From CAYJAZ01 sp964371865 (GTDB lineage Bacteria; Desulfobacterota; Desulfovibrionia; Desulfovibrionales; Desulfovibrionaceae): a stretch of 8,749 nt of DNA. Below, in pieces: positions 1-5,376 of this stretch. Both the position numbers and the translations under genes were made by a program. The notes below the pieces were generated by a model. It worked only from the letters and a program-made list of their open reading frames with translations. It searched no databases and had not been told where the DNA came from. Positions within the stretch are counted from its first letter, which is position 1. Every line of letters begins with the position of its first letter. The stretch lies in contig CAYJOR010000090.1 in assembly GCA_964371865.1 (NCBI GenBank), forward strand, positions 1 through 8,749. The letters are read 5' to 3'.

Positions 1-1
1 G

Positions 2-70
2 GCTTTATTCGTCCATGAAAAAATGGGCTTGCCCCTGTCTTTGGTTAAGAGCCGTAAAATTTCCGTTTGA
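2..70 (+). CDS. Possible 3' end of a plus-strand gene, cut by the window edge
   Basis: Reading from base 2, 22 sense codons run without interruption to a TGA at 68-70. The peptide ends in GLPLSLVKSRKISV. The stop lies about 25 nt before a hairpin followed by five T residues, which is what the end of a plus-strand gene would look like. The fragment is too short to identify and shows no motif. A second frame stays open from base 3 to a TGA at 114-116, but it would run through the terminator hairpin, so it is less likely. A third frame stops at 16-18 and cannot be excluded as the true end. The upstream sequence is outside the window. Confidence 0.33.
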   Translation, partial: ALFVHEKMGLPLSLVKSRKISV

Positions 71-89
71 AAATATTCCTGAATTAAAC

Positions 90-122
90 AAAAAAGCCGA
101 TTATTACATCGGCTGAATTTTT
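90..122. terminator. Bidirectional rho-independent terminator
   Basis: A perfect 7-bp stem, AGCCGAT (95-101) with ATCGGCT (108-114), encloses a 6-nt loop. On the minus strand it is followed directly by a run of T residues (complement of A90-A95), giving a strong intrinsic terminator about 9 nt after the CCA end of the tRNA. On the plus strand it is followed by GAA and five T residues (118-122), so it may also stop a plus-strand transcript arriving from the left. Confidence 0.85.
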
Positions 123-123
123 G

Positions 124-199
124 TGGTGGAAACTACAGGACTTGAACCTGTAACATCCGCCTTGTAAGGGCGGCGCTCTACCAATTGAGCTAAGCTTCC
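124..199 (-). tRNA. tRNA-Val (anticodon UAC), CCA encoded
   Basis: The minus strand folds into a complete 76-nt cloverleaf. The acceptor stem pairs GGAAGCT with AGTTTCC and contains one G-U pair. The D arm is GCTC/GAGC, and the anticodon stem is CCGCC/GGCGG around the loop CTTACAA. A 5-nt variable loop follows, then the T arm ACAGG-TTCAAGT-CCTGT. The discriminator is A and the CCA tail is encoded in the DNA. The anticodon TAC lies at positions 164-166 and reads GUA (and by wobble other GUN) valine codons. It has its own promoter just upstream and a terminator just downstream, so it appears to be a monocistronic tRNA gene. Confidence 0.96.
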
Positions 200-208
200 A
201 GTTCGTTT

Positions 209-237
209 TTTATATGTAAACCACGATAAAAAGTCAA
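209..237 (-). promoter_or_regulatory. Sigma70-type promoter of the tRNA-Val gene
   Basis: On the minus strand, TTGACT (complement of 232-237) and TATAAA (complement of 209-214) are separated by exactly 17 bp. Each hexamer matches the consensus at five of six positions. Transcription would start near position 202, only a few bases before the mature tRNA 5' end at 199. Confidence 0.8.
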
Positions 238-297
238 GCTTTTTTTTGCAGATTTTAAATAATTTTATAAGTATTTGTTTTTATAATATTTTTTTAT

Positions 298-1863
298 TTA
301 TTGAATTGAGTTTAAACGTCCTGCCATATCGTATAAAATACTAATAACTTCCGAACTTGCTTGTTTTATTTGTTCTTGAGATTTATTGTTTGATTTTCTT
401 CTGGCTAACCATTCAAGGATATAGAGAATATTTTCATCAGAAAGCCCGAGTTTTTTTCCATTTTTTATTTCATTTAGTATGGAATTTTGAGCTTCTTCTA
501 GATTTTTATTTGCTTCTTCTATATCTTTTGCTGCGATAAACATTTCTTTTTCGTATACTGCAGTTTCTTGGTTTTCATAACGAGCTTGTTCAAATTCTAC
601 TTGTAGACCCGAAAAAGCATCTTGAGCATCTTTTAATTTTTGTTTAGCTGATACGTTTTTATCTGCAAGATTTACTATATCTACAGATATAATATTTTCA
701 AGTCCGCTGGCTATGGTATTAAGATAGTTAGAGTAGTCGCTATAAAATTCTTTTTGTTGTTCATCTGACATTTTCTTACCGTTTGATTGGGTAGCATCAG
801 CTTGAGCTTTTATATCATCAATAAACTTGCTTCCATAAAGCTTATAAAGTGCACTTATCATATTAGGAGTGTAAACATATTCTAAAATATATTCTCGAGC
901 GTATTTTGATCCGCCAGCACTAGGAAGCGCTTGTAAACTTGTGCCATAGAACATATTTAATGCTGCTGGTGATTGAGAAATAAAACCTTTCCCATCTTCA
1001 GGAATTGTGTAGTTATTCACTGTGTAAGAGGCAATATCTTCAACAAAATTTTGAGTTATAACTTTATCTTCAACAATATTGATACTTTCAGATGTTAACG
1101 AGCCTCTATGCTCACCCATATCAGAAAGTTCTTTACTTGTAAGAGTGGTAGAATTATTATTTAAAGCTTTTTCAATTTCAGCAAGAGCCTTTTCTCTTTG
1201 AAGTTCATCAAGGTGAGCTTGATTTTTAGGGTCTACCTCGGTAACTAGGTTGAGCACTGGAGCATTTACTGGCGGTTGAATAATATTGCTTGAAGTATTT
1301 GAAGAAGCAGTATTCTTTTCAGAAGTGCTTGAAGAAGTAATAGTGTTTGAAGAAGTAATAGTGTTTGAAGAAGCAGTATTGCTTTCCTTTTCAGTTGTTG
1401 CGGTGATAACTGGTTTTGATGGTGTGGGGTTGTTTATATCGGTAACCTGAAGATTATTTTCATCAATAGTAGGTTTTGTGGTAGTTTTTTCTTCTAAAGG
1501 TTGTTCTGTAGGCTGTGTGTTTATAGATACTTGAGTAGAATTTTCTAATGCAGGTTGAGAATTATCTTCAGTTGCTGATTGATTTTTAGCACTTTCTTGA
1601 AGAAGCATTTCTCCAAGAGGTGTTTTTTCAAGAACGTTATTTGTTTGTTCGCCAACAGTTTTAGCAATGTTTTCTACAGGAGTGAGGTCAATACCGGTAA
1701 GCGATTCTAAATGTTCTTTATTTTCCGGTTTTAGCTGAAACCAATAAAGAAAAGCAAAGCCTGCTCCGGCAAGTACTACTAGAAGAACAATGATAATTAC
1801 TATTTTATTTTTATTTGTTGATACATTTTCGATGGTTTCATCTCTTTCGTCTCTATTGCTCAT
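298..1863 (-). CDS. Single-pass membrane protein with low-complexity linker and helical C-terminal domain, function unknown
   Basis: This 521-residue protein is not recognised as any named family. Residues 1-19 are charged and should stay in the cytoplasm. Residues 20-42 form one hydrophobic membrane helix with no cleavage site, so most of the protein would face the periplasm. Residues about 90-200 are a disordered, Ser/Thr/Asn/Pro/Glu-rich linker that includes a short Ser-Asn-Thr repeat. The rest (about 205-521) is predicted mostly helical, with a coiled-coil-like segment at about 405-465 rich in Glu, Lys and Ala. There are no cysteines and no visible catalytic motif. The start is supported by GAGG five bases before the ATG. 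It is the second gene of an operon, 11 nt after the stop of the 314-residue gene, so it is almost certainly co-transcribed with it. A structural or scaffolding role in the envelope is an inference only. Confidence 0.8.
   Translation of the reverse strand: MSNRDERDETIENVSTNKNKIVIIIVLLVVLAGAGFAFLYWFQLKPENKEHLESLTGIDLTPVENIAKTVGEQTNNVLEKTPLGEMLLQESAKNQSATEDNSQPALENSTQVSINTQPTEQPLEEKTTTKPTIDENNLQVTDINNPTPSKPVITATTEKESNTASSNTITSSNTITSSSTSEKNTASSNTSSNIIQPPVNAPVLNLVTEVDPKNQAHLDELQREKALAEIEKALNNNSTTLTSKELSDMGEHRGSLTSESINIVEDKVITQNFVEDIASYTVNNYTIPEDGKGFISQSPAALNMFYGTSLQALPSAGGSKYAREYILEYVYTPNMISALYKLYGSKFIDDIKAQADATQSNGKKMSDEQQKEFYSDYSNYLNTIASGLENIISVDIVNLADKNVSAKQKLKDAQDAFSGLQVEFEQARYENQETAVYEKEMFIAAKDIEEANKNLEEAQNSILNEIKNGKKLGLSDENILYILEWLARRKSNNKSQEQIKQASSEVISILYDMAGRLNSIQ
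1288..1382 (-). repeat. In-gene tandem repeat of about 18 bp encoding a Ser/Asn/Thr tract
   Basis: On the plus strand, the unit gaagaagtaatagtgttt occurs twice in perfect tandem (1331-1348 and 1349-1366), followed by a partial, diverged third copy (1367-1380). Related GAAGAAGCAGTATT and GAAGTATTT segments lie just before it. Read on the minus strand, the unit encodes the SSNTIT repeat at about residues 161-192 of the 521-residue protein. The unit length is a multiple of three, so changes in copy number would keep the frame. Confidence 0.75.
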
Positions 1864-1874
1864 ATCAACCTCAA

Positions 1875-2819
1875 CTATTTGCTTAGTAAAAATTTATTTC
1901 GTTTTATGAGAACGCCTTCATGGAAAAATCCAATAACAAAGGAATAAGGTTTTGACACCTTATTATATTGTTTTATGTCTTCACCTTTAGTGACGACATA
2001 TTTTTTAGCGACTTGATGTCTAAATCTGTAAGAACCACGTATTGAAGTAAAGGGTATTATAGTTCCGTCTTCAAATTCTAGTGAAAATTCAATGATACCG
2101 CTTTGTTGAACTTCAGCTAAATTAATAAGAGTGAAATCAACTTTATAAGAGTTTGGTCTATCAGTGATTTGTACTTTATCTATGTTGATATTTTCAAAAA
2201 AGATATCTTCTAAATATTTTTTCTTACTTAGAATTTCTATAGGAACTTCAATTTCTTCTTTTATTTCTTCTGGTGTTACAATAGGAGAAATTTCATCCTC
2301 TTTTGTCTCAATATTTTCAAGCGATTGTTTTTCAGTAGAGGAGTTAGTTATAATAGCATTTTCTTCGGGAGTAGTTTTTTGTTCAACTATTTTTTCCTCA
2401 AGAATAATTTCTTCTGATTCATTTTCAATAATTTTAGAAGGTAAAACTTCACTTGTTTCTTGAGAAGTAGTAGAAGGTGTTTTATTATTTTCAGATTGTT
2501 TATTTTTTTCATTAAATGCAAGAAGTACACTTTGGTTTTTAAGTGTTTGATCTTCTGATAATTCAGCTTTATTAGAAGTTTCAGTCTGTGATGTAATTTC
2601 AGATGGCTGCGTAGGAGTAGAGAAGGAATCTTTCTCAGTAGATTCCTTATATGCTTTTTTGAACTCATCATTATCATTATTCAACCAAAAGGCAACATTT
2701 GCTAGAAAGTCATCCATATCTTCTGAATTAATAATGACGTCAAGTTTGCTGTCTTCTTTTATTTCATCTATTGAAACTGAAAGGAGTAGTATAAAAAATA
2801 GTAGTAGAATTTGTTTCAT
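1875..2819 (-). CDS. Exported protein with acidic low-complexity linker and beta-rich C-terminal domain, function unknown
   Basis: This 314-residue protein is not recognised. Residues 1-16 (MKQILLLFFILLLSVS) look like a signal peptide or N-terminal membrane anchor. There is no clear Ala-x-Ala cleavage site and no lipobox cysteine. Residues about 26-60 form a short, possibly helical region. Residues about 60-195 are disordered and dominated by Glu, Ser, Thr, Asn and Lys. Residues about 200-314 alternate hydrophobic and polar positions in a way that suggests a compact beta-sandwich domain, ending in basic residues. The start has AAGG five bases upstream. It is the first gene of the minus-strand operon; the membrane protein follows after 11 nt. 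Both genes share the plan of anchor, long linker and C-terminal domain, which suggests two partners in one envelope structure (inference). Base composition is clearly more AT-rich than in the leu genes. Confidence 0.8.
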   Translation of the reverse strand: MKQILLLFFILLLSVSIDEIKEDSKLDVIINSEDMDDFLANVAFWLNNDNDEFKKAYKESTEKDSFSTPTQPSEITSQTETSNKAELSEDQTLKNQSVLLAFNEKNKQSENNKTPSTTSQETSEVLPSKIIENESEEIILEEKIVEQKTTPEENAIITNSSTEKQSLENIETKEDEISPIVTPEEIKEEIEVPIEILSKKKYLEDIFFENINIDKVQITDRPNSYKVDFTLINLAEVQQSGIIEFSLEFEDGTIIPFTSIRGSYRFRHQVAKKYVVTKGEDIKQYNKVSKPYSFVIGFFHEGVLIKRNKFLLSK

Positions 2820-2861
2820 AAGTACCTTATTTTTTTAGTCACCAAGGCAAAAGGTATAATT

Positions 2862-2867
2862 ATTATA
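2862..2867 (-). promoter_or_regulatory. Candidate -10 element for the two-gene minus-strand operon
   Basis: The minus strand reads TATAAT here, a perfect -10 hexamer, about 43 nt before the start codon of the 314-residue gene. The matching -35 position is only a T-rich stretch. A better -35-like hexamer, TTGACT (complement of 2914-2919), lies farther upstream and could instead pair with a weak CATAGT at 18-bp spacing. Which one is used cannot be decided from sequence. Confidence 0.35.
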
Positions 2868-3011
2868 GCTAGATGGTAATCAGAAAAAAACTATGTAAGG
2901 CTTTCGATTTAATAGTCAATTTATTTTAAATAGTTAACATAGCTAAAAAAAAATGTAAAGCACAATCTATAACGTATCATTAGTATTTACACGTGAATCT
3001 AATTTGGTACC

Positions 3012-3074
3012 TTGAGGGGGAAAATCTCATTTTTTTCAAAAGGGAATTTTTCCCACAATGTGGTTTCTTCCCTA
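3012..3074. repeat. Imperfect hairpin related to the GAAACCACA element
   Basis: On the plus strand, TTGAGGGGGAAA (3012-3023 region) can pair with TTTCTTCCCTAA (3064-3075 region) through Watson-Crick and G-U pairs and one bulge. Inside lies a second stem, GGGAA/TTCCC (3042-3046 with 3050-3054), and a CCAC/GTGG stem. Read on the minus strand, the right arm contains AGAAACCACATTGT, which resembles the arms at 4949-4970 and 8726-8749. It is more degenerate than those, so membership of the same family is uncertain. Confidence 0.4.
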
Positions 3075-3333
3075 AAGAAGTCTAAATAAGTTAAAGAGAA
3101 TAACTTTCATAAAGTTTATAAACGATATAAACTATACTTTATAAGAATTTGAGTAAATTTACTATTGCCTATAGCTTAACGATAGTATATAAGAATGTAA
3201 CTTGCCTTATTGATTTTTTATTTTATTGCTCCTTTAAGGCTAGCATATATTTTATAATCTACAATAACAGAATATTATTTATAAGGTATATGATACAAAT
3301 AAATATCTCGTAAGAGAGTTTAAGAGGTTAATA

Positions 3334-4473
3334 ATGAAAACTATTGAAGAAATAAATGCGAAGATACAAGCCGGTACTGCTGTTATTTTAACTGCTGAAG
3401 AAATGGTTTCTTTCGTAAAAGATAATGGCGTAAAAGAAGCAGCTAAAAAAGTAGACGTTGTTGCTACCGGTACATTTTCACCGATGTGTTCATCAGGCTT
3501 ATTTTTCAACATTGGTCAACCAGAAGCCCCACTCATTAAAGCAACTAAATTATCATTAAATAATGTGCCTGCTTACGGTGGAATTGCTGCTGCTGATGGC
3601 TATATTGGCGTTACAGAACCAACTGAAGACGATCCACTTAATAAAGTATATCCAGGTCAATTTCTTTATGGTGGCGGACATGTTCTTGAAGACTTAGTAA
3701 GCGGAAAAAAAGTAAAACTTCTTGCAGAGGGATACGGAACTGATTGCTACCCAAGAAAGAAAATTGAACGTGAAATAACCTTGAATGATCTTCCATATGC
3801 ACACATGGTAAACCCTAGAAACTGCTATCAAAATTATAACGTAGCAGTAAACTTAGGTTCTAAAATAGTGCATACATATATGGGCTCACTTCGCCCTAAT
3901 CTAGCAAATGCAAACTATGCAACAGCAGGAACTCTTTCTCCATTATTTAATGACCCTTATTTGCGTACAATCGGTATGGGAACTAGAATATTTATGGGTG
4001 GAGGAGTTGGATATGTTATAGGAACAGGAACTCAACACGTTGCTGAACCTAAACGACAAGAAAATGGTTTACCTCTCACTCCTTCTGGTACTCTCATGCT
4101 TAAAGGTGACTTAAAAGGTATGAAAGCAAAATATGTTCGTGGTCTTTCTTATTATGGATACGGATGTTCACTTGCTCTTGGTGTTGGTATTCCTATTCCA
4201 ATTCTTGATGAAGATTTAGCATATAGAACAAGTCTTAGTGATGATGAAATTTTACTTCCAGTAAAAGATTATGCTCACGACTACCCAAATGCTGTTCCGC
4301 GTATTCTTGAACACGTAAGTTACGCAGCTCTTCGTTCAGGATCAATTGAAGTTATGGGTAAAAAAATTCCTACAACTCCTCTTACTCCTTATACACTTTC
4401 AAAAGAAATTGCACATGAATTGAAAGATTGGATTATTAACAAGGAATTCACTCTTACAGCTCCAATCATTTAA
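3334..4473 (+). CDS. Homocysteine biosynthesis protein, HcyBio/DUF39 family
   Basis: The 379-residue protein matches the HcyBio (formerly DUF39) family. From knowledge of the family, these cytoplasmic enzymes are needed in methanogens and Desulfovibrio for making homocysteine from aspartate semialdehyde and sulfide, bypassing O-acylhomoserine. Visible family-like segments are TGTFSPMCSSG (about 45-55), YGGIAAADGYIGVTEP (81-96), EGYGTDCYPRK (132-142), NPRNCYQNYNVAVNLG (160-175), MGGGVGYVIGTGTQH (221-235) and GYGCSLALGVGIPIP (275-289). The cysteines C52, C138, C164 and C278 are candidates for sulfur handling. The protein ends right after the core domain. The C-terminal CBS domains found in some archaeal members are absent, and no NIL-ferredoxin partner gene is in the window. 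AAGAGG six bases before the ATG supports the start. A small exported protein follows 17 nt downstream. The family call is confident; the exact reaction is known only from relatives. Confidence 0.9.
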   Translation: MKTIEEINAKIQAGTAVILTAEEMVSFVKDNGVKEAAKKVDVVATGTFSPMCSSGLFFNIGQPEAPLIKATKLSLNNVPAYGGIAAADGYIGVTEPTEDDPLNKVYPGQFLYGGGHVLEDLVSGKKVKLLAEGYGTDCYPRKKIEREITLNDLPYAHMVNPRNCYQNYNVAVNLGSKIVHTYMGSLRPNLANANYATAGTLSPLFNDPYLRTIGMGTRIFMGGGVGYVIGTGTQHVAEPKRQENGLPLTPSGTLMLKGDLKGMKAKYVRGLSYYGYGCSLALGVGIPIPILDEDLAYRTSLSDDEILLPVKDYAHDYPNAVPRILEHVSYAALRSGSIEVMGKKIPTTPLTPYTLSKEIAHELKDWIINKEFTLTAPII

Positions 4474-4490
4474 CTAAGAAGATTATTACT

Positions 4491-4928
4491 ATGAAAAAAG
4501 CCTTTGTCTTTTTGTTATCACTTTTACTTTTTCCTACTTTTGCTCTAGCGCAAATACAAGAATTTAGCCTGTTTACTCTCGATATTCCTGAAGGCTACAT
4601 TTATGAAGAAGTAACGCTGACAGAAGATAAAGGCTTTGCCGTTATTATTCAATCGGAAGACTTAAAAAGCTCTGCTACTATTATTTATGATTTACTTAAT
4701 ACTCTTTCATTTCAAGATGTCCTAGATAGATATAAAGATGTATTTCTTCCGGTAAGTGTAGAGCAAAATACAAAAGTTCAAGGTGAAGGCTATATTTTAA
4801 AATTTGTTCAAAATTCATCTGAAAGTGTTGCATACATATTCAACGAAAATACAGCCTACTCACTTTTTGTTTTTTCTCAAAATGATTCCACTATTGCAAA
4901 AGTTATAAATTCAATTGAGTGGAAATAA
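4491..4928 (+). CDS. Small exported protein, possibly PsbP/DcrB-like fold
   Basis: This is a 145-residue protein with a clear Sec signal peptide: MKK, a hydrophobic core at residues 4-17, and cleavage expected after ALA at residue 20. The mature part is about 125 residues and begins QIQEFSLFTLDIPEGYIYEE. It has no cysteines. The pattern of an early 'F-LDIPEG' strand, a central helix (about 70-85, SFQDVLDRYKDVF), then strands and a final short helix (KVINSIEWK) recalls the PsbP/Mog1/DcrB fold, but this is an impression and not a family match. It starts 17 nt after the HcyBio stop, with a weak AAGAAG ribosome-binding site nine bases before the ATG, so it is probably co-transcribed with HcyBio. 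A long hairpin follows 20 nt after its stop. Why a periplasmic protein should be coupled to a cytoplasmic sulfur-assimilation enzyme is unclear. Confidence 0.8.
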   Translation: MKKAFVFLLSLLLFPTFALAQIQEFSLFTLDIPEGYIYEEVTLTEDKGFAVIIQSEDLKSSATIIYDLLNTLSFQDVLDRYKDVFLPVSVEQNTKVQGEGYILKFVQNSSESVAYIFNENTAYSLFVFSQNDSTIAKVINSIEWK

Positions 4929-4947
4929 ATATATTTTATATTTAAGT

Positions 4948-4998
4948 TAGAGAGGGGGAAACCACAGTTTGTATAAAAACTAGGTTTCCCCCTCTCTA
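4948..4998 (+). terminator. Long perfect hairpin at the operon end, without a U tract
   Basis: TAGAGAGGGGGAAACC (4948-4963) pairs perfectly over 16 bp with GGTTTCCCCCTCTCTA (4983-4998). The 19-nt loop contains a further 5-bp stem, AGTTT/AAACT (4966-4970 with 4977-4981). It begins 20 nt after the stop of the exported-protein gene, where a terminator would be expected. Neither strand has a run of T residues directly after the stem, so it is not a standard intrinsic terminator. It may block 3' exonucleases, act with Rho, or be a dispersed repeat. The left arm recurs at the right edge of the window. Confidence 0.6.
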
Positions 4999-5131
4999 GT
5001 ATAGAACAAATTTTCTTTCCCTTTCATTCAAAAAAACTTCAATTTCATCGTATATGCTTATGTTATAACTTACAGTTAAGCACCTTAATAAGATTAGTTA
5101 TATCAGTTATTCTTAGAACATTTTTTTATTT

Positions 5132-5160
5132 TTGAGGATAAAAAAGTAATTTTTTAGGAT
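5132..5160 (+). promoter_or_regulatory. Candidate promoter of the leu operon
   Basis: TTGAGG (5132-5137) and TAGGAT (5155-5160) are 17 bp apart and each matches the sigma70 consensus at four of six positions. Transcription from here would give a leader of about 210 nt before leuA that includes the CAAAGG/CCTTTG hairpin. Other weak pairs exist closer to leuA, for example TTGCAA at 5300-5305, so this assignment is tentative. Confidence 0.3.
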
Positions 5161-5376
5161 AATTTATTCCTTTTTATGAATTTGCGATGAAAAATAAATA
5201 GGGTTTGCAAAGGGAAAAATTTCCTTTGTTAGCCGAAGGCATTTTTATGAAAAAATTTGATTTCACCTTTAATTAAAAAAATTTACCGAATTTAATTTGT
5301 TGCAAAAAAAAAGAAATTTAGTTATTTAAAAACATTCTATTTTTTACCAATAATTTAACATAGCGGTACTGAAAAC

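Larger units (their letters stand above)
2820..3333. other. Divergent intergenic region, 514 nt, no gene seen
   Basis: This very AT-rich region separates the minus-strand operon from the HcyBio gene and should carry promoters for both. On the plus strand a perfect TATAAT lies at 3253-3258, but no good -35 sits 16-18 bp before it; TTGCTC at 3226-3231 is 21 bp away. Symmetric sequences are dense. They include the hairpin at 3012-3074, an 8-bp inverted repeat AGTTTATA/TATAAACT (3113-3120 and 3126-3133), the 12-bp palindrome AGTAAATTTACT (3152-3163), and TACTAT/ATAGTA (3160-3165 and 3182-3187). I see no convincing ORF and no riboswitch that I recognise. Confidence 0.6.
4929..5376. other. Intergenic region before leuA, 448 nt, no gene seen
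   Basis: After the long hairpin (4948-4998) the region is strongly AT-rich. Inverted repeats visible are TATAACT/AGTTATA (5064-5070 and 5096-5102), enclosing two mutually exclusive small stems CTTA/TAAG (5069-5080) and TTAAG/CTTAA (5076-5088). CAAAGG/CCTTTG (5208-5213 and 5223-5228) follows, then a GCC-GAA-GGC mini-stem with five T residues (5232-5246). AGGATAA occurs twice, 20 bp apart (5136-5142 and 5156-5162). No T-box consensus (TGGNACC) and no convincing leucine-rich leader ORF is present. Confidence 0.6.

Noticed and set aside
200..297. A rho-independent terminator for the minus-strand operon, between its end and the tRNA promoter.
   Set aside because: Only weak AT-only inverted repeats such as TATAA/TTATA are present. 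No GC-containing stem with a T run on the minus strand was found, so none is annotated.
298..2819. Recent horizontal transfer of the two envelope genes, suggested by lower GC than in the leu genes.
   Set aside because: Low-complexity Asn/Lys/Ser/Glu-rich proteins and weaker codon selection explain the AT richness, and there is no mobile-element gene or clear att-like repeat, although a tRNA is adjacent.
3003..3012. TTTGGTACCT resembles the T-box core TGGNACC, upstream of the HcyBio gene.
   Set aside because: The flanking AGGG and GCG bases of the consensus are missing, no Stem I or specifier loop was seen upstream, and a 7-base match is expected by chance in a window this size.
5054..5068. 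Mini-ORF ATG CTT ATG TTA TAA (MLML) as a leucine leader peptide for leuA.
   Set aside because: It has only four codons, no ribosome-binding site and no adjacent terminator/antiterminator pair of the classical kind.
5247..5276. Mini-ORF encoding MKKFDFTFN in the leuA leader.
   Set aside because: It has no leucine codons and no convincing ribosome-binding site, and its AT-rich codons look like chance.
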